Of a stretch of 49,145 nt of DNA, positions 32,974-41,669 are shown in pieces. Positions within the stretch are counted from its first letter, which is position 1; each line of letters opens with the position of its first letter. A program made the translations under genes and the position numbers. The stretch is from Actinobacillus sp. (GTDB taxonomy: Bacteria > Pseudomonadota > Gammaproteobacteria > Enterobacterales > Pasteurellaceae): positions 1-49,145 of the forward strand of contig JAHHQY010000007.1 in assembly GCA_020026115.1 (NCBI GenBank), given 5' to 3'. The notes beneath the pieces were generated by a model. The model saw only the letters and a list, made by a program, of their open reading frames with translations, did not search any database and had not been told where the DNA came from.

Positions 32974-33165
32974 ATGACAAAACCACAAATTATTTTTCTT
33001 ATTCTTTATGGGATTGGCTTATTTTACTTCGGGGTCATTGGTATGTTTTTGATCATCGCTTGTATTGCATTACTACTGTTGGCACTGGATTTTCTCATTC
33101 ACTTATTTACCGACACAAAAAATACTTTATTCGCTATCGCCTTACTTCTTCTGCTAGGACATTAG
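32974..33165 (+). CDS. Small hydrophobic membrane protein, 63 residues
   Basis: ATG at 32974 has a strong AAGGAG ribosome site 7 bases upstream. The protein is almost wholly hydrophobic with about three membrane spans (IIFLILYGIGLFYFG, MFLIIACIALLLLALDFLI, LFAIALLLLLG). I do not recognise a family. It lies on the plus strand opposite the aryl polyene operon and may form a pair with the next small membrane gene. Confidence 0.5.
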   Translation: MTKPQIIFLILYGIGLFYFGVIGMFLIIACIALLLLALDFLIHLFTDTKNTLFAIALLLLLGH

Positions 33166-33191
33166 ACTGGAATTTTCATCAAGATAATTAA

Positions 33192-33386
33192 ATGAATACA
33201 CGTATACAAATCTTCGGTTATGTACTCATACTCATTCCACCATTTCTGCTAATGCTGTTACTCTACGGTATGCAATGGTCATTTGGGCGGTTCATTTTCT
33301 GCATTTTTGCGTTCTATATTGGGCTAGCATATCTTTGCTGCATATATTGGATTGCACGTTACTATTTAGATCTATTTAGCAAATAA
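33192..33386 (+). CDS. Small membrane protein, 64 residues
   Basis: ATG at 33192 begins MNTRIQIFGYVLILIPPFLL. The protein has two or three hydrophobic spans and an aromatic-rich C-terminus (WIARYYLDLFSK). No family is recognised and the ribosome site is weak. It starts 26 bases after the preceding small gene, so co-expression is plausible. It converges on the aryl polyene operon terminator. Confidence 0.4.
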   Translation: MNTRIQIFGYVLILIPPFLLMLLLYGMQWSFGRFIFCIFAFYIGLAYLCCIYWIARYYLDLFSK

Positions 33387-33430
33387 TCCCCTGTAACTAT
33401 AATTTACCCAGCCAAAAATGGCGCATAAAA

Positions 33431-33466
33431 AACACCTCCAAAGCAGTATTCCACTTTGGAGGTGTT
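33431..33466 (-). terminator. Terminator of the aryl polyene operon
   Basis: AACACCTCCAAAG and CTTTGGAGGTGTT form a perfect 13-pair stem with a 10-base loop. On the minus strand a T-run follows. Confidence 0.9.
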
Positions 33467-33484
33467 AGGTGATGAAACTAGCGT

Positions 33485-33910
33485 TTACTTAACAATATCA
33501 CCTCGTAATGCCACACCACTTACGAAAGTACCTGCATGGCATTCAAAATTTTCTGTGCTTTTATAAACCTTCTTTTTATAAAAACTCACAAGGTTAGTAA
33601 CCTTCGTTGCCCCCATAGACTTCGCACGATCTTGGAATGTTTTCACTGCGGATAGAAATGCCCGTTCACAAGCAACTTTATCTGTTTTGTTAAAACTGTT
33701 GGTTTTTTTATTGGAAACTAAATTAGTCGCTAATACCGTGCCAGCAACGGTGTGATTAAAATAAAGTTTGACCTCTTTATCTAGCACCTGCACTGCTAAT
33801 GGTGAGCGTAATGCCTCGTTAATGGAATAATAATGTGTTGTATTACGAGCCTGTGCGACCACCGATACTGATAATACCCCTAAGGTCATAATGGTTTGTT
33901 TAACGTTCAT
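33485..33910 (-). CDS. Small secreted protein, last gene of the aryl polyene operon
   Basis: A 141-residue protein with a Sec signal peptide (MNVKQTIMTLGVLSVSVVAQA, cleavage near residue 21). The mature part has two Cys (in KVACERAF and NFECHAGTF) that could form a disulfide, and the block FQDRAKSMGATKVTNLVSFYKKK. As I recall, similar small proteins near aryl polyene clusters are often annotated misleadingly as an excinuclease subunit. The function is unknown; a periplasmic role in pigment assembly or transport is inferred from position. It starts 33 bases past the apeR-like gene with AAGGACG as ribosome site, and the operon terminator follows. Confidence 0.75.
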   Translation of the reverse strand: MNVKQTIMTLGVLSVSVVAQARNTTHYYSINEALRSPLAVQVLDKEVKLYFNHTVAGTVLATNLVSNKKTNSFNKTDKVACERAFLSAVKTFQDRAKSMGATKVTNLVSFYKKKVYKSTENFECHAGTFVSGVALRGDIVK

Positions 33911-33943
33911 AAAATCGTCCTTATGTTTGTGTGAAAAGCAAGG

Positions 33944-35188
33944 CTAACCTTGCCAACGTTTGAAAATTAATGAAGTATTCACGCCACCAAAGGCAAAATT
34001 ATTGTTCATTACATAATTGGTGTGAATATTCCGACCTGTGCCTTGGATATAATCGAGTTGACCGCAACGTTCATCAATGTTGGTTAAATTCAATGTTGGG
34101 GCAAACCAGTTATCACGCATCATTTCAATGGCAAACCAAGACTCCAATGCTCCGCAAGCGCCGAGTGTATGTCCCAAATAGCTTTTCTGCGAACTTAATG
34201 GCACAAAGCCAAACAGTGCTTCGGTTGCTATGGTTTCAGCGATGTCTCCCTGTTCAGTTGCGGTACCGTGTCCACTTACATAGCCCACAACGGCGGGATC
34301 CAGTTTTGCATCTTGCAAGGCAAGCGCCATACAAGCTTGCATTGTTTCCTTTTGTGGACGAGTGATATGTGTACCATCACTGTTTGAGCCAAAACCAACA
34401 ATTTCTGCAATGATATTCGCACCACGTGCTTTTGCGAACTCTAATTCTTCCAGCACAAAAATACAGCCTCCTTCGCCTATCACTAACCCATCACGAGTTG
34501 CATCATAAGGGCGTGGTGTTTTGCTTGGGTTATCATTATCACGGCTTGCGGCATACAGTGCGTCAAACACGTGGACTTCGGAAAAACAAAATTCTTCGCC
34601 GCCCCCCGCCAGCATTGTAGGAATTAAGCCATATTTAATTGATTCATAGGCATAACCAATCGCCTGTGAGCCAGATGAACAAGCACTGGATGTTGGAATA
34701 ATTCGCCCTGTTAAACCGAAGAAAATCCCAATATTGGCGGCAGTTGTATGTGGCATCATTCGCACATAGGTATTGGCATTAAAGTCTTTACAGGTTCCTG
34801 TTAGCAATAATTGCCCAATATCCCCAATATCTTTTGGACTGCCCGCTGATGAGCCACAAGCAACACCCATCACGCCTGTTTGTAGAATGGGATTGATTTT
34901 TCCATCCCTAAGCCAGCCAGCATTTCGTAATGCCATTTCAGCTGCATCAGTACAAAGCTGTGCCACTTTGCCCATACTGCGCTTTTGTTTTCGTGTCCAA
35001 TGCTTAGGTGGCTCATAATCAGGAATGGGAGCACCTAAATAAGTCTCCAATTCCGGAAAACGTGCTGCAATATCGAAAAATTGCACTGCGTTTTTGCCCG
35101 CTTGGAATGCGGCTTTAATCGCTGACCAATCTCGCCCTAACGCAGTAATTCCACCTATGCCTGTAATGACGACTCGTTTTGTTTGCAT
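33944..35188 (-). CDS. apeR: Aryl polyene 3-oxoacyl-ACP synthase (ApeR-like ketosynthase)
   Basis: A 414-residue FabF-type ketosynthase. The active site is complete: Cys170 in PTSSACSSGSQAIG, the first His in SGHGTATEQGD, the Lys in SQKSYLGHT and the second His in LGHTLGACG. It ends FAFGGVNTSLIF. In the characterised aryl polyene system a stand-alone KS of this kind starts or supplements chain extension alongside the KS-CLF pair. Gene letters in this operon follow the published ape nomenclature from memory. It is 57 bases downstream of the ketoreductase. Confidence 0.88.
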   Translation of the reverse strand: MQTKRVVITGIGGITALGRDWSAIKAAFQAGKNAVQFFDIAARFPELETYLGAPIPDYEPPKHWTRKQKRSMGKVAQLCTDAAEMALRNAGWLRDGKINPILQTGVMGVACGSSAGSPKDIGDIGQLLLTGTCKDFNANTYVRMMPHTTAANIGIFFGLTGRIIPTSSACSSGSQAIGYAYESIKYGLIPTMLAGGGEEFCFSEVHVFDALYAASRDNDNPSKTPRPYDATRDGLVIGEGGCIFVLEELEFAKARGANIIAEIVGFGSNSDGTHITRPQKETMQACMALALQDAKLDPAVVGYVSGHGTATEQGDIAETIATEALFGFVPLSSQKSYLGHTLGACGALESWFAIEMMRDNWFAPTLNLTNIDERCGQLDYIQGTGRNIHTNYVMNNNFAFGGVNTSLIFKRWQG

Positions 35189-35245
35189 AAATTTTTTATT
35201 CCTTTCTTCTTCGATCTATCGATCTTTTATCTATCTGCTAATGAT

Positions 35246-35974
35246 TTAACACAGACCGCCATTCACAGCAATCACTTGGCGAGTAATGTAGCCTGCTCTT
35301 TCATCCATTAGAAATGTCACAGTATGCGCCACTTCCTCAGCCTGCCCCATTCGTCCTGCTGGAATCATTTTAAGAATCTGCTCAACTGGCACATTATCAT
35401 CTAACATTTCCGTTTCAATAAGTCCTGGTGCGACACAATTAACGGTAATTTTTCGCTTAGCCAGCTCAATACTCAATGCTTTTGCCGCACCAATAACACC
35501 TGCCTTTGATGCACTATAATTCACTTGACCACGATTACCAATCAAGCCTGAAACTGAGGTGATGCATACAATTCGACCTGCTTTACGGCGGCGGATCATC
35601 GGCATCATCAATGGATGCAACACGTTATAAAAACCATCTAAATTGGTGCGCAACACGCTATCCCAATCTTCCCCTGTGAGTGCTGGAAATGCGTTATCTC
35701 GGGCAAGCCCTGCGTTTAATACCACACCATAGTAAGCACCGTGTTGCTCAATATCTTGAGTTAATATTTCTGCACATTTTGCACGGTCACTCACATCAAA
35801 TTGCAAAATACGTACAGCACGTCCTAGTGCTTGAATCATTTCTCCAACGCATTCAGCCTCTTCTCTGCGTGAACGGCAATGAAGTACAATATCATAACCG
35901 GCTTGCGCTAAATCTAAGGCAATGGCTTTGCCAATCCCACGACTGGATCCTGTAATTAATATCGTTTTCCCCAT
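35246..35974 (-). CDS. apeQ: Aryl polyene 3-oxoacyl-ACP reductase (ApeQ, FabG-like)
   Basis: A 242-residue short-chain dehydrogenase that reduces the beta-keto group in each chain-extension cycle using NAD(P)H. The cofactor loop is TGSSRGIGKAIA, the NAG motif is LNAGLARDN, and the catalytic triad is Ser140, Tyr153 and Lys157 (NYSASKAG). Its order after the ApeP-like dehydratase matches known aryl polyene clusters. Confidence 0.9.
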   Translation of the reverse strand: MGKTILITGSSRGIGKAIALDLAQAGYDIVLHCRSRREEAECVGEMIQALGRAVRILQFDVSDRAKCAEILTQDIEQHGAYYGVVLNAGLARDNAFPALTGEDWDSVLRTNLDGFYNVLHPLMMPMIRRRKAGRIVCITSVSGLIGNRGQVNYSASKAGVIGAAKALSIELAKRKITVNCVAPGLIETEMLDDNVPVEQILKMIPAGRMGQAEEVAHTVTFLMDERAGYITRQVIAVNGGLC

Positions 35975-35992
35975 TTCTTATTCCTTTTATTG

Positions 35993-36442
35993 TTACCCTT
36001 GTTCTTTCGGGCTATAAACATTCAATGCGGCTTGTGCGAGTAAACGGTCGGTTGCTTCGTCTTTTACGCAACAATCAAATACACTGAACCCTGTTTGATC
36101 TTGAATTGACATTTTAGCCTCAATGCGTAGCGTCGTACCGAGATCTATCGTTTGGCAAAATAATGCTAATTGTCTAGCCCCTAGCAGATAACCTAAGCGA
36201 ATGGATTCACCCTGTTCAATCAAGTGGCAGCCAGACCACGCACCAATCGCTTGTGCCATCAATTCGATTGTGGAAAAACAATCAAATTTTCCATCTCGTA
36301 ATAATAGATTATCAGCACGCAAGGTGGTTTTAGCCTCAATAAAATCATCTCCCCAGTGGGTAATGCTGTCCAGCAAAACCATCTTTCCACTGTGAGGCAG
36401 CAAGGCTTCAACATTCATAATAGGGCAAGTTAAATTCATCAT
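35993..36442 (-). CDS. apeP: Aryl polyene hot-dog dehydratase partner (ApeP-like)
   Basis: A 149-residue FabA/FabZ-like hot-dog protein. It keeps a His (His17 in LLPHSGKMVLLD) and an acidic residue (Glu60 in STIELMAQAIGAW), the usual dehydratase pair. In the characterised system it forms a heteromer with a second hot-dog protein to dehydrate the growing chain, leaving a conjugated double bond. It overlaps the upstream KS by 4 bases, implying coupled translation. Confidence 0.85.
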   Translation of the reverse strand: MMNLTCPIMNVEALLPHSGKMVLLDSITHWGDDFIEAKTTLRADNLLLRDGKFDCFSTIELMAQAIGAWSGCHLIEQGESIRLGYLLGARQLALFCQTIDLGTTLRIEAKMSIQDQTGFSVFDCCVKDEATDRLLAQAALNVYSPKEQG

Positions 36443-37659
36443 TCTTCGTCAAGTTCTCCTAAAATTAGCACGGTGTTATTTCCACCAAAGGCAAAAGAGC
36501 TACTCGCCACAATACGGCGCTTTGTTTTCCAATATTGGTTATTTTGAGTAATCGCAATTGGTGCAAGTTTTTCATCTCTTTGCTGATCCCAAAACTGGGC
36601 AGGCAATTTCCCCTGTGGATTGTTTTTTTTATGCAAAATTCCCCAAGAAATTCCGGCCTCCACAGCACCAGCAGCGCCTAACGTATGCCCTGTATAGGGC
36701 TTAGTACTCGTTACAGGTGTTGCCGAACCAAAAATTTCCGCAATGGCAAGGCTTTCCATCGCATCATTATGTATTGTGCCTGTACCGTGTGCGTTGATCC
36801 AACCCACTTGATCAGCCGTGCAATGTGCATTTTGTAACGCTTTTTCAAACGCAATCTTGGCACCATTCCCACTCGGATCTGGTGATGACATATGATAAGC
36901 ATCACTGCTCGCACCACCACCTAAGTACGCAATGTAATCGGTTAAGGGAGTTTTCGTCATAAGAAATAGCCCCACACCTTCACCAATATTTATGCCTGCA
37001 CGATTTTGTGAAAATGCCTGTGTTTGTGCGGGATTTAAAACAGAAAGGGATGCAAAACCACTAACAGTTAAAGGCGAAAGACAATCCACACCACCACAAA
37101 TTACCGCATCGCACAAATCAGCCTTTAACAAACGTGCTGCGGACATTAACGCTCTCGCCCCTGATGTACAGGCAGTAGAAATACCGTAGACCACATTTTT
37201 TAAGCCGTATTGGTAGGCGACAAAATCACTCGGTGCATTAAATTGTTGCTGGGTGTAGTTAAAAGGATGGCTTTGCCAATCCTCTTTTAAAAAAGCTGAA
37301 CGATATAATGGCAAATTCTCATCAACCCCTGTGGTTGAAGTACCAATCACAACGGCAATTCGTTTTTGCCCAAAGTTTTCAATCGCATAATGAATTTGAT
37401 CTTCAATTTGTGTTAAGGCGTGCCACAACAGCTGATTATTACGACTTCGATAAGCCTGTGGCAGATTTTCTGGAAATGCACGTAGTGGCTCATCAATGCT
37501 CGCCAAATATTGCACTTTACCTTGTAAATCGGCTTGACGATATAAAAGATGATTAGGCGCAATTCGGGGCGCATTTTCCCCTAACAAGCACTGCGTATGT
37601 CGGTCAACCCCTGCACCAAGCGTTGTTAAGAGGGCCGGTTTATTGAGATATAATTTCAT
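36439..37659 (-). CDS. apeO: Aryl polyene ketosynthase (ApeO-like, KS of the KS-CLF pair)
   Basis: A 406-residue FabF-type ketosynthase that elongates the polyene chain. The active site is complete: Cys164 in STACTSGARALMSA, His in NAHGTGTIHNDAM, Lys in TSTKPYTGHT and His in the same GHT motif. The C-terminus is SFAFGGNNTVLIL. It probably pairs with the truncated KS-like protein encoded at 47797-48528. The codons of this part of the operon look more GC-rich than those around 39.4-46.8 kb. Confidence 0.88.
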   Translation of the reverse strand: MKLYLNKPALLTTLGAGVDRHTQCLLGENAPRIAPNHLLYRQADLQGKVQYLASIDEPLRAFPENLPQAYRSRNNQLLWHALTQIEDQIHYAIENFGQKRIAVVIGTSTTGVDENLPLYRSAFLKEDWQSHPFNYTQQQFNAPSDFVAYQYGLKNVVYGISTACTSGARALMSAARLLKADLCDAVICGGVDCLSPLTVSGFASLSVLNPAQTQAFSQNRAGINIGEGVGLFLMTKTPLTDYIAYLGGGASSDAYHMSSPDPSGNGAKIAFEKALQNAHCTADQVGWINAHGTGTIHNDAMESLAIAEIFGSATPVTSTKPYTGHTLGAAGAVEAGISWGILHKKNNPQGKLPAQFWDQQRDEKLAPIAITQNNQYWKTKRRIVASSSFAFGGNNTVLILGELDEE

Positions 37660-37669
37660 TATAGTTCCT

Positions 37670-38146
37670 TTAAGATAAAGGGGTTACCTGCCATAAGCTT
37701 TGATCGGCTAAACGAATTAACCAGCCATTTGCAGTAGGTTTTGTCGTCCAACACCAGCGATTTTTCGTAAAATATTCCAACCCTCCCACAGAATGAACAA
37801 CTCGACTAAACGCAAACGGTGATTTGGGAGAAATCGCTGTTGTGATGGCAGAAAATAACCACTGTGCTTGTGGATTTGGCATTATAAAACCGTCATTATG
37901 CCACCCTTCGACACTTAGGTTGATGCGTGCTAATGGTGAACCGAGAGCATCCACTTGTACCCAGCGCCATTGTTTCGTCCCCGTTTGTACCGACAATAAA
38001 CTTTGTTGACCAGCTTGCTTTCCTGCAAGCTGATCCACTTTAAACAGCATAACACTATCAGTTTTTTGTGGCAGCTGCACAACCTGTAAATGGGTCGCAC
38101 AGCTTGCAAGTAGCAAAAATAAAGCCACAGAAATCAATTTTCTCAT
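37670..38146 (-). CDS. DUF3261 lipoprotein of the aryl polyene operon
   Basis: A 158-residue lipoprotein. The signal peptide ends in a lipobox (ALFLLLASCATHL, lipidated Cys16). DUF3261 lipoproteins are regular members of aryl polyene clusters and may help carry the finished pigment-lipid to the outer membrane along with the LolA-like protein; that job is inferred. The C-terminal region (NRWCWTTKPTANGWLIRLAD) is the most family-like part. Its ATG sits at the flavoprotein stop (1-base overlap). Confidence 0.8.
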   Translation of the reverse strand: MRKLISVALFLLLASCATHLQVVQLPQKTDSVMLFKVDQLAGKQAGQQSLLSVQTGTKQWRWVQVDALGSPLARINLSVEGWHNDGFIMPNPQAQWLFSAITTAISPKSPFAFSRVVHSVGGLEYFTKNRWCWTTKPTANGWLIRLADQSLWQVTPLS

Positions 38147-39381
38147 TAGGCATCCAACGTTGCTTTACCACACAGTTCTGCCAATGCTGCTAAACGCTGT
38201 TCGGATTTGTTAACCATCGGATTTTCAATATCCCAAGCATACCCTGCCAAAATGGAGGCAATCATTCTACGAATCTCTGGTTGTGGATTTTTCGCATAAA
38301 TAACATCTTGAAAACGTTCATCATACCAACCTAGCACATAAGTACGAAACGCATTTACGCCCTGCATCAATGGCACTGCAAAAGCGTTCTGCCAGTCAAT
38401 CGCTTCCCCACGCAACTCACGAGCAATTAAAGGGCAAGCTAAATGTGCTGATTGCAAAGCAATCGTTACCCCTGATGAAAAGACAGGATCTAAAAACTCC
38501 GCTGCATTTCCCAATAAGGCAAAACCTTCACCATATAATGATTTCACATTGGCTGAATAGCCTTTGATTTCTCGATAAGGGATTTCGTTATCCCAATTAG
38601 CTTTGGCGGTTAAGGCTTTTAAACGCGGGCAATCTGCCACAAATTGTTTCAATACTTGTTCAGTATCACCAGCAATAATGTCAGGTAAACCAACCACGCC
38701 AATGGAAACACGATTATCTGCAAATGGAATAAACCAAATCCATACATCACGGTGTATTGGATGCGTGGTTATTAAAATTTTATTGCGATCAAAGGTGGGA
38801 TCGTCAATGTTGTCATCAATATGAGTAAATTTTGCAACACGGGTTGGCAAGTGAGAAGGTAATTCTAAATCCAGTAAACGAGGCAATACTCGTCCATAGC
38901 CACTGGCATCCAACAAAAATTGAGTTTGCAGTTGATAGGTTTGACCATCTTCTTTTTTTACGAAAATATTCCAGCCTTCCTCTATTTGGCAAACTTCGGT
39001 CACTTCATCGCCAAATCGTACATCAACCCCACGTTTTATCACGAGATCAATTAAATGCTTATCAAATTTGTCACGTTTAACCTGAAGGGTTGTTCCAGCG
39101 CCTGCAGTAAATTTATCCGTAAAGTCAAAATAAGTTTGACGCTCGCCCCAACTAAACGCCGCACCATCTTTAAATTGGAAACAAGGATCATTCAAGGCTT
39201 CAAGAAGATCCGCTTCCTTAAGAATTTCCATACAATAAGGTAAAAGGCTCTCACCAATCACAAAACGAGGAAAATGCTGTTTTTCTAGCACACAAACCTT
39301 AACCCCCTGTTTTTCAAGTAATGCCGCAGAAACAGAACCTGATGGACCGCCCCCAATAATCACAACATCAAATTTTTCCAT
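38146..39381 (-). CDS. FAD-dependent oxidoreductase of the flavin-dependent halogenase superfamily
   Basis: A 411-residue flavoprotein. The N-terminal FAD motif is VVIIGGGPSGSVSAALLE, followed by VLEKQHFPRFVIGESLLP, a block typical of halogenases such as those acting on phenols or carrier-bound substrates. Two hallmark features are present: WIWFIP at residues 214-219 fits WxWxIP, and Lys71 in FQFKDGAAFSWGE sits where the catalytic Lys is expected. LLGNAAEFLDPVFSSGV is the second FAD motif. Halogenation, or a desaturation or hydroxylation of the aryl head, is possible; similar flavoproteins occur in flexirubin and aryl polyene clusters and not all are active halogenases. It overlaps the MMPL gene by 14 bases. 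Confidence 0.82.
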   Translation of the reverse strand: MEKFDVVIIGGGPSGSVSAALLEKQGVKVCVLEKQHFPRFVIGESLLPYCMEILKEADLLEALNDPCFQFKDGAAFSWGERQTYFDFTDKFTAGAGTTLQVKRDKFDKHLIDLVIKRGVDVRFGDEVTEVCQIEEGWNIFVKKEDGQTYQLQTQFLLDASGYGRVLPRLLDLELPSHLPTRVAKFTHIDDNIDDPTFDRNKILITTHPIHRDVWIWFIPFADNRVSIGVVGLPDIIAGDTEQVLKQFVADCPRLKALTAKANWDNEIPYREIKGYSANVKSLYGEGFALLGNAAEFLDPVFSSGVTIALQSAHLACPLIARELRGEAIDWQNAFAVPLMQGVNAFRTYVLGWYDERFQDVIYAKNPQPEIRRMIASILAGYAWDIENPMVNKSEQRLAALAELCGKATLDA

Positions 39382-41668
39382 TTTTAAACTCCTGATGAAT
39401 AAAAAAGGTTAAACAAACACTTACAATCGTTCCTATACTAACGCTAAACCCAAAGCTAGCAACGGCAGGGGTTGCGCTTAATCCTAATAAGATAAAAGAA
39501 ATTAATGTCGTTGTTGCGGCTAAAGTTATTGCAAAATATTTTATTTTTGATGTTTCCTTGGCACTAAACATATAAGCTGAATAATCAATACCAATAGCAG
39601 AAACTAATAACAAGCCAAATAATGTAAATAAACTAATTGGAATTGATAGCCAACCTAAAACACCTATAGTAATAATAATAGCTCCAAAAGGTATCAATAA
39701 AATAGTTAATGTTTTTTTCAATCCAAAGAATATAAGTAATAATAATGCAGCAATACCGAAAGATAATATTTTCAACTCAAATGCTTGATTTCGTGTTTGC
39801 TGAAATGTTTCATTAAGCGATTGACGTTTATTTTGCCAAGATACGCCCTTAAAACGCTGGCTAATTTCTTGCATTGCCTTATTGTTCTTTACACCAGAAA
39901 CTAAAACAATACTCGCGATTGTATTATGTGTAATATGGCCTAAGTATAATCTCCGCTTAGCTTGTGTTAATGGTGAGTTTAAAGCGCTTTCTAAACTAAC
40001 TGTTGATTGTTTCTGTAAATTATCTATATATTGTTTAATATATTCTATTGGAATACCAATCTTAGTAAATTCAATATAGTCCTCTGCCGGAATATGTTTT
40101 AATTTTTTAATAAATTCTCTCTGTTGGTCTTCTGTATTAAACCATTCGCTGATTGATTGAAAACTACTGATATTACCCTTTGATTTTTGACTTAATAAAG
40201 CATTCGTAATTTCCTGATCTTTTTTCATTAGATCTACTGTACTTTTTGCTTCAATTAAAAAATACTGCTGACTTAAATCGACCTTCGTTAATTTCTGGAT
40301 TTGCATACCTTGCTGTAAAAGTAACTTTGGTAAATTAACCCATTGCCGAATATCATCGTTCCATTGCGTTTTATAAAATCCTATTCCTACAAAAACCACA
40401 AGAGATATACTAAAAAGTTGTTTAATTCTTTTAGGCAAGGAAAAATTAGGTGGACTAAACGCATAATTTAATTTTTTTACTTTATAGTTTTTAAATAGTA
40501 GCGGTAAATATAATAATGTTGCCAACATTGCACATATTAATGACATTGCAGAAAATAAGGCTGTCTGTTGCAAAATAGGTAAATTAGTAAATGCCAGCAA
40601 ACCATAACCAATTAAAGTAATAATTAGGCTAACTAAAAAGGTTATTTTAAGTTTATCCATTGTCTGCTGAGGTTTCCAGCACGAAGTAAACCTTGATGAT
40701 ACAAGCCAATGTAAAGGAAAGTCAATTAAGACCCCAACTAAACTGGTGCCTATCACAATCGTTAAAATATGTATTTTACCAAAATATATAATAACAGCAG
40801 TAATTCCACATAATAACCCAATGATAATTGGTACGAATAAATATAAAACCCTAAGAGTTCTAAATACAAATAAAAGTAAAGCAAGCGTAAGAAATATACC
40901 AAAACTACTCATTAGTTTCATTTCTTTTTCAGCTTGTTGTTTTGCACTATTAGAAAATAATATATTCCCTGTCATTAGCAATTTTGTATTAGAAAGCTGT
41001 GCAATTTTTTTAATCTCAGTCAAAGTAGTAGATAAATTATTATCTGACTGAATAAAAGTTGCCTCCTTCAAATTAAGAGGAATAATCACCCAATAGGTTT
41101 GTTTTTCCTTTACAAAGAAAATGCCTGTTTTACTATCCCATTGAATCGGTGAATTTCCTTGTAATTGAGGTAATACAAAACGTCCAAAACCTAAAAAATC
41201 CTGAGAAAAAGAAAGAAAATTTGTACTAGAAAAAGGATTAACAATTTGCTGAACCCATTGTGAAAAATATTGTTTTGGCTTTATTAAAATTTCATTTTGT
41301 ATATTTTTTGGTAATACTACCACTTTTAATTGATTAATATTTTCTTTTATTTCGGCCAAGTTTGGTTGTAATTTAAATTTAATTGGTGTAAATAAATGGC
41401 TTTTAGCTAAGGTAGATACTATATTTTCTGATATTCTCTGGGCAATTTTTTCATCTTTATTTCCCACTAGTATAATTATTTGACGATTTATTTGTTCTTC
41501 TTGCTTTTTATCTACTTGCTTTTGAATAATTGTTTGATGCTGCTCGATTGGTAATAATGTTTGCAAATCGGTTTCTAACCAATTTCCGCTTTTTAAAAGT
41601 GATAAAAATATTCCTACAACTACAAGCAAGAATAATCCATATAATTTACGAGCTAACATTATTCGCAT
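39368..41668 (-). CDS. MMPL/RND-family exporter of the aryl polyene operon
   Basis: A 766-residue inner-membrane transporter. It has one N-terminal span, a periplasmic domain of about 210 residues, a block of five to six spans (residues 245-370), a second periplasmic domain and a final five-to-six-span block ending near 760. This pseudo-twofold layout is that of MMPL/RND pumps. The motif GTSLVGVLIDFPLHW in the first block and SAIGIDYSAYMFSA in the second carry the charged residues typical of proton relay. It likely moves the lipid-linked polyene out of the inner membrane. This gene is markedly AT-rich relative to the ketosynthase genes. Confidence 0.85.
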   Translation of the reverse strand: MRIMLARKLYGLFLLVVVGIFLSLLKSGNWLETDLQTLLPIEQHQTIIQKQVDKKQEEQINRQIIILVGNKDEKIAQRISENIVSTLAKSHLFTPIKFKLQPNLAEIKENINQLKVVVLPKNIQNEILIKPKQYFSQWVQQIVNPFSSTNFLSFSQDFLGFGRFVLPQLQGNSPIQWDSKTGIFFVKEKQTYWVIIPLNLKEATFIQSDNNLSTTLTEIKKIAQLSNTKLLMTGNILFSNSAKQQAEKEMKLMSSFGIFLTLALLLFVFRTLRVLYLFVPIIIGLLCGITAVIIYFGKIHILTIVIGTSLVGVLIDFPLHWLVSSRFTSCWKPQQTMDKLKITFLVSLIITLIGYGLLAFTNLPILQQTALFSAMSLICAMLATLLYLPLLFKNYKVKKLNYAFSPPNFSLPKRIKQLFSISLVVFVGIGFYKTQWNDDIRQWVNLPKLLLQQGMQIQKLTKVDLSQQYFLIEAKSTVDLMKKDQEITNALLSQKSKGNISSFQSISEWFNTEDQQREFIKKLKHIPAEDYIEFTKIGIPIEYIKQYIDNLQKQSTVSLESALNSPLTQAKRRLYLGHITHNTIASIVLVSGVKNNKAMQEISQRFKGVSWQNKRQSLNETFQQTRNQAFELKILSFGIAALLLLIFFGLKKTLTILLIPFGAIIITIGVLGWLSIPISLFTLFGLLLVSAIGIDYSAYMFSAKETSKIKYFAITLAATTTLISFILLGLSATPAVASFGFSVSIGTIVSVCLTFFIHQEFKNGKI

Positions 41669-41669
41669 T

